A stretch of DNA of 64,000 nucleotides from Kappaphycus alvarezii (GCA_002205965.3 NADL03000029.1:124001-188000); one strand, 5' to 3'. Shown: positions 11,620 through 20,907, counted from the first letter of the stretch. A program made the numbers and translations. Notes: a model not told the origin generated them from the sequence alone.

Positions 11620-11700
11620 TAATTGTTTCTTTCTTTCTTTTTTTCTTCTTTTCTTATATATTTTTCTTTTCTTTTTTTTTTTTTCTTTTTTTTTTTGCCT
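11620..11700. repeat. Pyrimidine tract in the copia leader
   Basis: About 80 bases of nearly uninterrupted C/T with long T runs on the plus strand (A/G on the element's coding strand), lying between PBS and gag. Just beyond it is a ggtgtcgaaccc arm that resembles a tRNA T-arm but lacks the rest of a tRNA. Confidence 0.8.
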
Positions 11701-12284
11701 CTAACTAGGGGTGTCGAACCCAGGCCCCCGGTGAGACTCTCCGGGTGAGTCGCGTTTTCTTGAGTTGACTGACTCTTCCTGCGCGAACTCAGGTGGAGCG
11801 TAGCGCACCGACACTAATGTGAAGGATCGCTTAGAGTACGGACTCTCGGCCCTGGTTAGACACTCCAGGTGTGATGCGAATTTCAGCCAACTACCTATCT
11901 CCACGCAAAATAGAGACAGGTGCAAATGATCTCTACGAGAGCTTCCTCCGAAAGATACTAAGTCCAAGACTTTTCTTCTTTTAAAGTCGGTCTGGCCTCT
12001 TACAGAAATTGCTCAGTGCTTCTAAGCTAGTATTCCGTAACACCGTGTCAGATCGCCCGTTCGCTTTCCACCAGATCTTTCAATCAACACCGTTATCCGC
12101 CGAGCAAGCTCGACCGTGGGGGCAGCACGTCAACGAGGTCAAATTACTTCAAGTTGCCTCCGTTGCTTAGGACTGTTTTTAGTCTGTCGACTTTGTTCCT
12201 TTGCTCGGCACTCCAGCCTCGAGCAAGACCACGTATATTTCACGTGCCCGCTTTGGCACTAGTTTTTATAGTCGTTCCGGACAG

Positions 12285-12425
12285 GGAAGTTTAAAGTCCA
12301 GGAGACTCTTATTTAGACTCTTATTTAGAGTCTGTCGACTGTAGTTTATAGTCCAGGGACTCTTGTTTAAAGTCTGTCGACTGTAGTTTATAGTCCGGGG
12401 ACTCTTGTTTAACGTCTGTCGACAG
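12285..12425. repeat. ~42-bp tandem repeat in the copia leader
   Basis: The unit agtctgtcgactgtagttta-tagtccagggactcttgtttaa occurs nearly three times, with one shortened copy at the left. It lies between the PBS and gag of the minus-strand copia, so it is part of the untranslated leader. Confidence 0.8.
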
Positions 12426-12531
12426 TAAAGTAGAATGTGGTAGGCTGTGTGGTGAGGTTAGTGAGATGTAGGGGAAGGCAAGGAAAAGTGGTGGTTGTTG
12501 AGTGATGGGAGTCGGGGGGGGGGAAGGCTGA

Positions 12532-12549
12532 CTCAGAGCGATGCTACCA
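12532..12549 (-). promoter_or_regulatory. Copia primer binding site, 3'-tRNA type
   Basis: Read on the minus strand, TGGTAGCATCGCTCTGAG follows directly after the CA end of the 5' LTR. TGGT... complementary to a tRNA ...ACCA end is the standard first-strand primer site. Confidence 0.85.
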
Positions 12550-12784
12550 TGTAGAAGTTTTTGGGAAGGTTGAGTTGTTGTTGGCTCGAGTCCCACAGAG
12601 GGGACTCGAGTGTCCTTTGTATACTGCGTGAAACATAGGTAAATGCAATGTGATACTGTAGCCTCATTTGGGAGAGTGATGCACATTGACTCCCGATGAT
12701 TCAGTACAGTATCCTGATAATTAAAATGCAACCCAGGAGAGGATTCGTTCTTTCGCTTTGTACTGTAATATTTATATAGTGACA
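12550..12784 (-). mobile_element. Copia 5' LTR
   Basis: 235 bp with TG...CA ends, partner of 6794-7046. It is followed by the gacat target duplicate at 12785-12789. The CTCGAGTCCC/GGGGACTCGAG hairpin is conserved. Confidence 0.95.
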
Positions 12785-12900
12785 GACATCATATCGCGGG
12801 CCCCACTGCACGTGACCGATGTGGTCCATCCAGTTTACTCCTAACTGAATAGTCGGTCAATCGGTGTACACTCAAGATAAGTAAAGAGTAAAAGATTCCC
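12785..12900 (+). mobile_element. LINE C-terminal end and 3' tail, right half of the split copy
   Basis: Sequence continues the LINE reading frame interrupted at 6793: S-R-A-P-L-H-V-T-D-V-V-H-P-V and a stop, then a short tail. It matches 19985-20060 closely (cgcg.gccccact.cacgtgaccga.gtg.tccatccag). It is the best evidence that the copia sits inside a LINE. Confidence 0.75.
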
Positions 12901-13029
12901 TCTCTGAAGGGAGCAACTGAATTCTACACAATTATTGAAGACACGCTGCGGGGGGTGATGGGCGGGGTTCTGGATGCCGACACTTTTTCGGGAATTATAA
13001 CTTCCAATTGTGCCCAAAGGGGGCACCTC

Positions 13030-13187
13030 CTGGCATGCCTTGATTGACCAGTGCCTCGCCATTGCCCCTGGCATGCCCTGGTTGGCCAATGCCTCGCCAG
13101 TGTCCCTTGGCATACCATGGTTGACCAATGACTTGCCAGTGCCCCTGGCATGCCTTGGCTGACCAGTGCCTTGCCAGTACCCTACCA
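13030..13187. repeat. ~39-bp minisatellite built on TGGCATGCC
   Basis: Four units begin TGGCATGCC/TGGCATACC at about 13031, 13068, 13108 and 13147, each continuing with ttgaccagtgcctcgccagt-like sequence. The period is near 39 bases (13 codons), so minus-strand frames stay open across it. That makes the overlapping frames there repeat artefacts. Confidence 0.85.
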
Positions 13188-13534
13188 GTGGCACTATATT
13201 TCCCTGCAATAACTGCAATTGCGATTGCAGTTACTGGCAATTGCTAAAATTGCCACTATATTGCCACTACCATGCAATTGCCTACCAGTACTGGCCATCA
13301 CTACTTGCGACCCCTCCCCTGTATACTAAAATGAGTTCGACTTTATATTGTATGTCGACAAATCCGCACTACACAGAACCGCGGGTCCGGCTAGGACGAC
13401 TTCGGGCAATGGCTAAACCAATTGCCCGCTCAATCGAGAAAGGAACCGGAAGAAAACTCCACCCCCTGAACCGAGATTCAGGACGCTTAAAAAACTCCCA
13501 CTGTAAGCACATTGGCTTACAGATAGAAGAAGAT

Positions 13535-14300
13535 GTTTAATGCGTTCAGTATGTAAAGGGTAATGCGCACGTCCTAACTATTGTGGACGAATTGGAATTC
13601 GAGGGGACACTTAAGCGAAGGACTACTCTCTTGGTGAGGCTGGGGGGAGCAGGGGAAATGAGAGGAGAATAGTCACAAAGGAATTAGTCGGACGGTTGGG
13701 AGGGTAGGGGGTGCGGGGGCTCGAGATATCTGTGGCACATAAGTACTGTGTCGCACCTCTCCCGAACTGTAGGCCACCCAATACCCTCAAGAAACACACG
13801 TGTCTACTTCTAGAAACTTCGCTGATACTGTACTGTAGCTCGTTTATTTTGACACTGTACAGTGCGGTATATAATATCCCTAGTCTCTAGCGAAGGGAGA
13901 GTAGAGAGAGTAGGGCCCAATCACAACAACACCAAACCAACACTTTTGCAAAGCTCCGGTACACCCTACATTCCTTCTCCGAAACATCACCCCTTCCTCC
14001 GCGTCACGCTCCCTCCCCGAACTCACACCGCCACCCTACACTCGCGCCCTCAACACTAACTATATGGTTAAGATCTAACCGGATGTACTTCGTCATCCAT
14101 GCGCATCGGGGGCTCGCGAGACGGCGACGACAACGGCGAGAACTCCGGACTAGCGAACTTACGACCAGCCCGCAAAGGCTGTGAAGACCACAACCCCTCG
14201 CAAGACGTCAAAATGACGGTGGATTTAGGCGCGGCAGGGTACGGTGGACTTCGCAAACTTTGTTCGAGTGTAGAGACATCCTTAAACACCTTTCCCAGTC
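13535..14300 (-). mobile_element. LINE 3' end on the minus strand, interrupted by a 474-bp insert
   Basis: Positions 13535-13581 and 14056-14113 are the reverse complement of 19549-19648, the end of the large LINE copy. This includes the closing codons M-R-M-D-D-E-V-H-P-[VI]-R-S and stop, then a short 3' UTR ending ...cgcattaaac. Homology stops at that point on both copies, fixing the element's 3' end; there is no poly-A tail. Coding sequence continues leftward on the element (up to about 14300), with at least one frame change. An insertion occupies 13582-14055. Confidence 0.8.
13582..14055. mobile_element. 474-bp insertion with TG...CA ends and 8-bp flanking duplication
   Basis: The LINE tail is interrupted by 474 bases starting TGTGGACG and ending CCTCAACA. 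Both sides carry ctaactat (13574-13581 and 14056-14063), which occurs once in the uninterrupted copy near 19606. The ends could be those of a solo LTR, but copia and gypsy usually duplicate 4-6 bases. An 8-bp duplication suits a short hAT-type non-autonomous element. It holds no convincing ORF and has a TACTGTAC cluster at about 13825-13866. No second copy is seen in the window. Confidence 0.75.
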
Positions 14301-14518
14301 CGTCCCACGTGCGCTGGGGGCGCGGAGAGGCAATCCACTTGATGTGGCCATCGACAAGAACGTTTCAGCGAGAGCTCTGCAGCCGTGACGGGCAATCCCC
14401 TGGGGAAGAGCCGGATGAAGGTCCGGCGCCCACGCTTTGCGCGGGCGCGAGCGAGATAAAGTGAAGGTTGGGTGTAGCCAGTCAAGAAGAGATGGACGTT
14501 TGTTTTAGTTAGTTTTCT

Positions 14519-15316
14519 TTGTTGTTGCCCCTGTATAGCTTTCTTGACTCACCCACGCATTTTATGTTGGTCTCATGGTACAGAAACAGACAATTGGCAC
14601 CTCCACTGCTCCACTCCGGTAGACGACTCCCATCTCACTTCCACTGGGACCTCTACCACAGTTGCAATAAGCGACGTTCATCTTGGCGTTATTTTTGGCG
14701 AAATCACGCGCAAACAAAAGTTCGGGATGACGTTGGAGAGTATGAAATATGTTTTCCCGAAACGTTAAACGGGGAACGCGAGGGAAATGAAGCTTTGGGA
14801 CACGGGGAAGAGAGAGGCAGGCTGCATTTTGATAGGGAGCGTAAAGCGGAGGGCACACTCGATGGAGGCGGGTTCGTAGAAAGGGGAGGGATAGAAAGAG
14901 AAGGGGTGTCGAACGGTGAGCAAGATGAGGTAAGCATTAGCAGAACGGGAGGTGATGACTCCGCGGATGAGTGCGAAGACTCGGACGGTAAGCTTACTGC
15001 ACTTCTGTTCTTTGCTTGTACCGACTCCGACGAGTAACCCTAACACCCATTTTTGCGCAATGGCTCCAATCGATTGAATCACACCTACCATGTGTATGTT
15101 GTAGAAACCAACCCGGTTGCAGAGGAAGAAGAATCGAGCTACACAAGACTTGCCAAGATCGTAAGTGTGAGCAATATTGACAAACGAGAGGTGCCGGACT
15201 TGGTGTCGATGGACCATGGTGCCGAAGAAGATGAGGCGTACATCAGTGCCGGGGAAGCGGCAGACGAAAACGAGAATAGTGATGGTGTATTGAACAAGCA
15301 GCTAATGAGAGGTTAA
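14519..15316 (+). CDS. Unrecognised acidic protein region, possibly a multi-exon host gene
   Basis: Two open frames on the plus strand (14519-15037 and 15053-15316) encode sequence rich in Glu, Asp, Gly and Ser after residue ~70, for example ADECEDSDGK and EEDEAYISAGEAADENENSD. No family is recognised. Splice-donor-like GTAAGC/GTAAGT strings follow coding sequence at about 14930, 14989 and 15160, so the two frames could be exons of one gene, but acceptors were not established. It lies between a LINE end and the SAM-domain gene. It could also be a remnant of an element's acidic domain. Confidence 0.35.
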
Positions 15317-15651
15317 CTTCAGGGGTTGGAAAGTGGGATGGTGCAAAGCCAAGGGGCGGGGATGGGGGGGAATTTGAACGAGAGGAAGGAGGCTAATGCG
15401 TACCACAGGATCCGGACGAGGCTTGCCGCGCCTTCGAAAGGCCCAGTCGTAAGAGGAGGGAAGGGGATGAGGTGAGCGCTGAGGGTACGGCCACAACCGC
15501 TTTACCGCGCTGGAATGTCGAGACGTGCTCCTACACCCCGGCTGCATGCGTATCTCAAGTAGCATAATGCTTTTGTAAAGAGAATTGTAACGTATTTGCG
15601 GATAGGCCTCGCTGAGAAAAGCCAATCAATGTTGTGGAGTCAACTAACTAA

Positions 15652-16425
15652 TCAAAGGCTGAGAAGAGCGACAATGGCAGCATCCTCCGTGCTGCCTTCC
15701 ATTATGGCATGTATAGCTTTAACAGCCCCGATGCTGATGAATATCAGCGGCGAGCTCAGTTTCGGTCTGCCCGGCATGTGCACCGCGCCGAGCTCCTCAG
15801 CTAGGCGGTGCATCCAATAATACCTCGCTGTTCCTTGCAGTGTGGCGATGATCGCTAGAGACGATATTAACCCGACGATTGCCTGCACATAGATGTCATT
15901 TCCCTCGTTGGAGAGGTTTTCTAGGCGCAAGGAGGCAATCGCTGCGGTTTGCAGCAGCACCGAAAAGCGACCCAGGCGAGGAATATGCGGTCGTTTGACA
16001 TGGGTAAGTATTCTGCCATCCTCTGGAAGGACTTTCCGGGTGTCGATCGACAATGCCTGGTTGAGGTACTGAATACTGTCTAGTAGAGAGCGCCTGTCTC
16101 TTAGCTTGGTTATACCGAGCGTCTTGCGCAGTTCGACGGAGTTAGGTGACAAGAGAGTGCTGCCTGTCACTTGCTGAGCTCGAAACACCGGAATATACGA
16201 GCTCATCCCAATGGCCACGAGCCATACTGCAACCTCTTCTGTGCTGTCCATTGCCTGGAAGCAAGTGGTGCTAAGAAGCGCTCCGCGCACAGACTCCAGT
16301 GAATACGGTGCGATACCAGGGTGTCTGCAGAAACCGCCCAACTTGCGGTGATGCAGTTGGTGATACTCCGAGTCTTCCAAGCTTACTCCTTTGGTTTCGG
16401 AGGTTACTGAAGATCTCAAGTGCAA
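15652..16425 (-). CDS. SAM-domain protein with predicted membrane segments
   Basis: An uninterrupted 257-residue frame. Residues about 59-122 (MDSTEEVAVWLVAIG, then SSYIPVFRAQQVTGS, then LRKTLGITKLRDR and a closing helix) fit a sterile alpha motif, a five-helix protein- or RNA-interaction module. SAM marks here are the W-L...IG...Y...F start and the LGI...RR end. After a 30-residue linker come hydrophobic stretches at about 154-166, 179-200 and 226-241, consistent with two or three membrane passes; the layout weakly recalls DUF202-type membrane domains. The start is uncertain: Met59 opens the SAM domain, so the first 58 residues may be 5' UTR. A TACTGTAC cluster lies directly upstream. It is the best candidate for an intact host gene here. 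Confidence 0.7.
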   Translation of the reverse strand: MHLRSSVTSETKGVSLEDSEYHQLHHRKLGGFCRHPGIAPYSLESVRGALLSTTCFQAMDSTEEVAVWLVAIGMSSYIPVFRAQQVTGSTLLSPNSVELRKTLGITKLRDRRSLLDSIQYLNQALSIDTRKVLPEDGRILTHVKRPHIPRLGRFSVLLQTAAIASLRLENLSNEGNDIYVQAIVGLISSLAIIATLQGTARYYWMHRLAEELGAVHMPGRPKLSSPLIFISIGAVKAIHAIMEGSTEDAAIVALLSL

Positions 16426-16462
16426 CGTACTGTACTGTACTGTAGTACCGTACCGTACCGTA
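16425..16462. repeat. TACTGTAC/GTACCGTACCG tract upstream of the SAM-domain gene
   Basis: acgtactgtactgtactgtag followed by three to four ACCGT units. It immediately precedes the first ATG of the minus-strand SAM gene, so it occupies the promoter position, but a regulatory role is only inference. Confidence 0.7.
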
Positions 16463-16529
16463 CGTGTGCCTCTGCATGCAAGCTACGACACGTTACCAAG
16501 CTAACGCGGCCCAGTGCGACAACCGCCAT

Positions 16530-16900
16530 CGCACAACAATTTGATACAGATCAGATGCGGTTTTCCTCGCGATCAAATAATGTACCGATGACAGACACGG
16601 TGCGGCGACAGGGTACCCTACCTCTCAGCTATGGCGGTCACGGCTTCACGCCCTTAGCCACGCTGAATGTCGCCGCATACGCAGCTAGCATAATTGATTC
16701 CGCGCAGGTGGAACACCAACATGACACTGCTGCTGCTGACTCCCGTTTACTCAAGTACGCAGAAGCGGATCGACATCTATGCACCTTTTTCCAACGCCTC
16801 CACCCGTCGTTTCCCAACAACATGGAGGCCTCCCAGACGCACTTACAGCGGCTCCTTTCGCATCCAAGCCTGAAAAAACAACCAATATCATATTTCAAGC
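16530..16900 (+). mobile_element. LINE fragment: post-RT domain of one copy
   Basis: The open frame 16420-17028 contains LPLSYGGHGFTPLA and AAYAASIIDSAQ. They align with LPMHLGGQGFES and ATASIIDAA of the next copy at about 18390-18490. In that LINE this segment lies downstream of the RT, yet here it is followed at about 16905 by sequence that belongs upstream of an RT. The piece is therefore the remainder of a different copy joined head-on to the following one. Confidence 0.7.
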
Positions 16901-16904
16901 CTGG

Positions 16905-19648
16905 TGCGAGTCGTCCGCCAAATGCTTTTGGAAGGATGATGATTGATCGCGATTCCCGAACCCCTCGTCACACTCCGAAACACGCTGTATGCCCCAACAG
17001 TCCCCGGCGACATCGGGCGCGCCCGTAGTGCAGAGGCCCTTTGCGCTGATGCGCGATATGGTAAGGCCATGCGCGCCCTCCACAATGGCCGCCGACGTCA
17101 ACGACCCGGCGACGATTCAGCGGCTCCGAGATCTGCACCCGTCCCCGCCGCGCCCTGTCTCGCTGCTCCCGGAAGGGCGACTCCCACCCCCCGTGCATCA
17201 CCGAGGCTGCTGTGGAACACGCGGACCGCGGCGTCCCGCGGACACCACCGACGGACCCGAACGAACGCCGTCCCGCTGGTTCCACCTCCTGGTTAAGAGT
17301 CGCGTCAGTCCTGAATGACCGGTCTGCGTGTCCTGACACAGCTCGTTTCCCGGCTCGCACGGGGGAACTCCCGGACGCTGTGCTCCCCCTCGTGGCAGCG
17401 GCGACGCTCCGCTCGCTTCAGCCGACTCCCGACAAGGTCCGCCCGATCGCCATCGGGTCTGTGCTTTGCAGGATAGTAACGAAGGCAGTGCTCCCGCCGC
17501 AATAGCGGATTCACACTCGGTTGTGTCGCCGCATCAGACGGCCAATGGTGTTAAAGCCGGGTTGGACTCTATTGTCCACGACACCTGCACGACACTACGC
17601 CGCTTCTCCGCCACCCCGAACGTCGCCACGGTCCTCATAGACGCCACCAACGCCTTTAACCGCGTTGAACGGCAGTCTATGCTGGACCACCTACCAATGC
17701 TCCCCCTCGCTAGCACGCTTCGCAAACATGATCTACGGCGAATGCAACCGCCGTTGTTCCTCCCGAACCGGGATCGCACCGTCATACCAAGTGCCCAGGG
17801 CACCCAACAGGGTGACCCGGCCAGCATGATGTTGTTCTCGCTAACGATTCAACCCCTCATCCATCGGGTTGCTGAGATCCCCAACATTGCTCTCTGCCAA
17901 TGGTACGCCGATGACGGCACGATCGTCGGGAACCTTGGCGCCATCCGTCAGGCGCTCCGGCTCCTTGCCCGAGATGGTCCCGCGGTTGGGTTCCACGTCA
18001 ACCCACGAAAGACACGCACACATTGGCCTCACGTCATGCCGCCGGATCGAGCAGCCCTCTTGGCGGAATTCCCTCTCGCAGAATGCTCGCGGGACGGCTT
18101 TCCGCTTCTATGGGCACCCATTGGGAACAAAAAGTTCACGCAGAGTTTGCTCCGGTCCAAAATTGCTCAGTGCCGCCGTACCCTGGACCGCCTCCTGCTG
18201 GTCCGCGACGCCCGCGCCCGGTTCCACATGCACCGGATCTGTGCCTATGTGCATGCCTCCTATCGCATGCATTCAAGCTCTCAGATCCGCGCTTAGCAGA
18301 GTCCGCCGCAAAAGAACTTGATGATCTACAACGGTCATCATGTGAAAAGTTACACGGCATAGCTCTCACGGACCGAGCCTGGGACCAAGTGTGCCTCCCC
18401 ATGCACCTCGGAGGTCAGGGCTTCGAAAGCATCGCCTCGTGCCTCCACGGCGCTGCCACCGCCAGCATCATTGATGCTGCGCCCGCACGGCAGCGAACTT
18501 CCGCATACGCCACGCCGCGTGCTTGTGCACTTGCTTCTGGCCGCTACCGCGGCGACCGGTCCTTCCTCCTCCGTCAGGCTGGGCCTTCTCTCCGCCGTTA
18601 AGCCCTCTCCATCCCCGGGATAGTCGACCTTTCCACCCTTGACCCTCCAACTCTAGCTGCTTCACCCACCAACACTCTAACCCTTCTCAAACGGGTGCAG
18701 CAAGAGCGCGGGCAAGAGTACATTGGCACGACGACTCCTGGGCGAATGCCTCAAACCGACCGCCCATAGCGACGGCGACATTCGACATCGCATCCATGGC
18801 TCAGCGTTCCGCCACAACCCCGCTGCGGCGTTTCTCTTCGCTCACCCCACGGCAGCTACGAAGGTGCACACTACATACTGGCAGACCATGCTCCGCCGTC
18901 ACCTTGGACTGCCAGTGTATGATGACTCCATGGCCCTCAACTGCCACCACAGTGACCACCCCTTGGACACCCTCGGGGATCACGCGCCGACCTTTGCTGC
19001 CCTGGTTTCGGCCGTCGTCACCGCTACAACTCGCTATGTACTGCGATTGCGACGCACGTTACCCGCGCCGCGGGTCTAGATACTCGGCAAGAGGTTCCGT
19101 TCCTCGTCCCGGGCACTGAGCTCCGGCCCGCCGATATCCTTGTACAACACCCCCAACCCCGGAAGGCACAACATTGTGCCCCATTGCGTGTGACAACACT
19201 GTCGTCTCCCCGTTCAAGGCCGCAGTTCGCACCAAGGCGACCCAGGTTGCCGGTGGCGCTGCTGAACTGGAGGCCCGCGACAAGGTTACAACTCTGGAAC
19301 GCAACCTCGCCCGACGCTCCCCGCTCCCTCAACTGGCCCATCTTCTGCGCCTTACACGCCGAACTTCACGTTTCGACCTCTGGCGTTTGATTCCCTAGGC
19401 GCCCTTCCCCTGGAACTATGTCATTTATTGAGGAGTTACTTCCACGGATCGCGTCCAAGTGTCACTCGACAGTTGGCGTTATCCGCCGCCGTATCTACCA
19501 GCGTCTGAGTTGCACCCTCTGGTCATCCATTGCTGAAGCTATCCTGTCGCGAGCCCCGATGCGCATGGACGACGAAGTACATCCGATTAGATCTTAACCG
19601 TATAGTTAGGACGTGCGCAGTCCCCAGTAGATTCTGAACGCATTAAAC
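16905..19648 (+). mobile_element. LINE with reverse transcriptase, zinc finger and restriction-like endonuclease
   Basis: Domains in order: a pre-RT segment (A-RYGKAMRAL..., about 17025-17100); RT entry RPIAIGSVLCRIVTKA (about 17440-17490); RT core 17466-18296 with DATNAFNRVERQS, GTQQGDPASMMLFSL and catalytic YADD (about 17902-17913); a post-RT domain with LGGQGFESIA (18023-18601); a zinc-finger region with GDHAPTF (about 18975); endonuclease with VPGTELRPADILV (about 19110-19150); FDSLGA (about 19385); and a final helix ending S-R-A-P-M-R-M-D-D-E-V-H-P-I-R-S, stop at 19595-19597. The protein nicks target DNA and primes reverse transcription on it. Missing: 5' end and first ORF. Frame changes occur at about 17.1, 17.5, 18.3, 18.7 and 19.1 kb, so it is dead. 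Confidence 0.85.
17466..18296 (+). CDS. LINE reverse transcriptase core
   Basis: The longest open part of the LINE. It covers the palm and fingers: V-L-I-D-A-T-N-A-F-N-R-V-E (first catalytic Asp), the G-x-Q-Q-G-D-P loop, and W-Y-A-D-D-G (catalytic pair), then the N-P-x-K-T motif (VNPRKTRTHW) and a L-W-A-P-I-G-N-K-K segment. This pattern is known from RLE-bearing non-LTR elements in protists, fungi, algae and sponges. The start codon is probably not real: the RT entry motif is in another frame just upstream. Confidence 0.85.
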   Translation: MQDSNEGSAPAAIADSHSVVSPHQTANGVKAGLDSIVHDTCTTLRRFSATPNVATVLIDATNAFNRVERQSMLDHLPMLPLASTLRKHDLRRMQPPLFLPNRDRTVIPSAQGTQQGDPASMMLFSLTIQPLIHRVAEIPNIALCQWYADDGTIVGNLGAIRQALRLLARDGPAVGFHVNPRKTRTHWPHVMPPDRAALLAEFPLAECSRDGFPLLWAPIGNKKFTQSLLRSKIAQCRRTLDRLLLVRDARARFHMHRICAYVHASYRMHSSSQIRA

Positions 19649-19679
19649 TTCCTTCCCTATTGTATTGCTGTTTAAACCA

Positions 19680-20075
19680 GCCTCCGTCACAAGGCGCCGC
19701 CGCCGAGGCCCAGCGCCACAAGGTTCAGGACCTTTAGGGCAAGTTCTCCCGGCGAATGGAACCTGCCACTGACAACCTCTCTCGCTGCCCGGATTTCCGC
19801 CTCAAGCCATTTGCTCCCGATTCTCTCGTTGTGGCATGCCCGGCCATGACTAGCGTTTTGTCTCTGGAAAACTATTTACCGCGGATCGCGACTATAAATG
19901 CCACACCTCAAACGCCACTGTTCGCACAAGAATTTATCAGCGCCTCAGCTGTGTTTTGTCGTCTTCGGTGGCAATAGCCATCACATCGCGCGCCCCACTC
20001 AACGTGACCGAAGTGATCCATCCAGCTAGCTCCTAACTAAATTGTCGGTCAGTCATTTAACACTGCAGAAACAGA
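19680..20075 (+). mobile_element. LINE C-terminal fragment, second lineage
   Basis: The frame shows an Ala/Glu/Lys helix (G-A-A-A-E-A-Q-R-H-K), RLKPFAPDSLV (counterpart of FxPxAFDSLG) and, after a frame change, VRTRIYQRLSCVLSS, VAIAITSRAPLNVTEVIHP and a stop. Its closing codons match the copia-split copy (6.7/12.8 kb) better than the copy ending at 19648. So two sublineages are present. Confidence 0.75.
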
Positions 20076-20240
20076 AAGAGTAAGACACTCCCCGCTGCAC
20101 GTGGCCGACATGAACCATCCAGTTTGCTTCAAACTAAATAATCCGTCAGCCATTGAACTCTAGCAGAAACACAAAGAGTTAATATCCATCGAAGTCAACT
20201 CCTAACAAAATCGTCGGTTAGCCAATTTCCACGTAAGGAA
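19996..20240 (+). repeat. Tandem copies of the LINE 3' tail
   Basis: Three degenerate ~90-bp units start at about 19996, 20092 and 20188. Each has cac/gcacgtg-ccga, tccatccag, ctaactaaat.gtcggtcag, and aacacaaagagt-type sequence. Repeated 3' tails are known for some target-primed elements. Here it could also come from successive insertions into the same site. Confidence 0.65.
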
Positions 20241-20249
20241 CACATCGAA

Positions 20250-20905
20250 TTAAATCTCGTGGTGCTCCAAAACAGGGCGATAATCGTCCTGCCCTTCATA
20301 GTCCCAGAATTCCGATGTTGTGAGCCACATCGTGCGACACCCATTTCAATCTCGAGTCCGAAGCTTATCCCGCACTGCCCGCTCCATATATGTATTTATC
20401 ACTTACCCGTCGAATACTTACCCGCTGATGGAGGCCTCAGGCCACCAAGTCTTTGTTTCTCTACACTAGTGTAGACTTTACAACTCCCTCCCCGTTCTGT
20501 AAGCCGATGATGTGTTGAAACAAATCATTGATGCAACAAATACGCCATGATCGAGCGAGCAGTTCGCAAAACATCCAATCGCGCTTCTCGCATGCCTGCA
20601 TGAAGTGTGAGACGTTGCGCCAACGTCAAAGCGGTCCCAGCGGACACCTAGAGCGGATTCCGCAAATATTCTCGCCATGGCTGCAAAACCAACCTGGTAC
20701 GCCTCGGCTGGCGAATGGCAGTAAAAGTCCAATTGCTGTATATAGTGCCGGTATGGCCAAAGAGTGACTGCACTGCGGTTGCCCGCGTGCGATGTCGTGA
20801 AGGGTACTCAGTCCCTTTCCGAGTTCAGGAACGAGGATCAAGCTCGTAAATTGTATTAACGTTCATGGTGTTTAACATAGCAATTTGTTCTTTCATCTCA
20901 TGAAG
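20250..20905. other. Stretch without a supportable gene
   Basis: Short overlapping frames on both strands, none with motifs. It separates the LINE tail from the AhpD-like gene. Confidence 0.5.
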
Positions 20906-20907
20906 AC

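Larger units (their letters stand above)
6794..12784 (-). mobile_element. Nearly complete Ty1/copia element (5,991 bp) with target duplication
   Basis: The two LTRs (6794-7046 and 12550-12784) are about 95% identical over aligned bases. Both have TG...CA ends. The 5 bases before the left LTR and after the right LTR are both gacat, a perfect copia-size target duplication. On the minus strand the order is 5' LTR, PBS, long leader, gag with zinc knuckle, protease, integrase, RT, RNase H, PPT, 3' LTR. The element split a LINE copy whose unsplit relative is at 19.88-20.06 kb. All domains are recognisable; the coding region carries several breaks. LTR divergence makes it the youngest dated insertion in the window. 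Confidence 0.95.

Noticed and set aside
11700-11760. tRNA gene or tRNA-derived SINE head suggested by ggtgtcgaaccc beside a poly-T run
   Set aside because: Only a weak T-arm is present; no acceptor stem, D-arm or box A at the right distance, and the arm is at the wrong end for a SINE.
12321-12731. 136-residue minus-strand ORF containing PSVGLEPTTTQPSQK
   Set aside because: It runs through the copia LTR and leader repeats; the phrase comes from the LTR hairpin region and recurs in the other LTR at 6.8 kb.
12841-13240. Three overlapping minus-strand ORFs with repeated G-M-P/H-A-R motifs
   Set aside because: They are the 39-bp minisatellite read in three frames.
16968-17360. Arg-rich ORFs on both strands
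   Set aside because: GC-rich shadows of the LINE pre-RT region.
13535-19648. A 6.1-kb DNA transposon with terminal inverted repeats enclosing an RT
   Set aside because: The inverted ends are simply the 3' ends of two LINE copies on opposite strands: both contain the closing codons of the same protein and the same 3' UTR.
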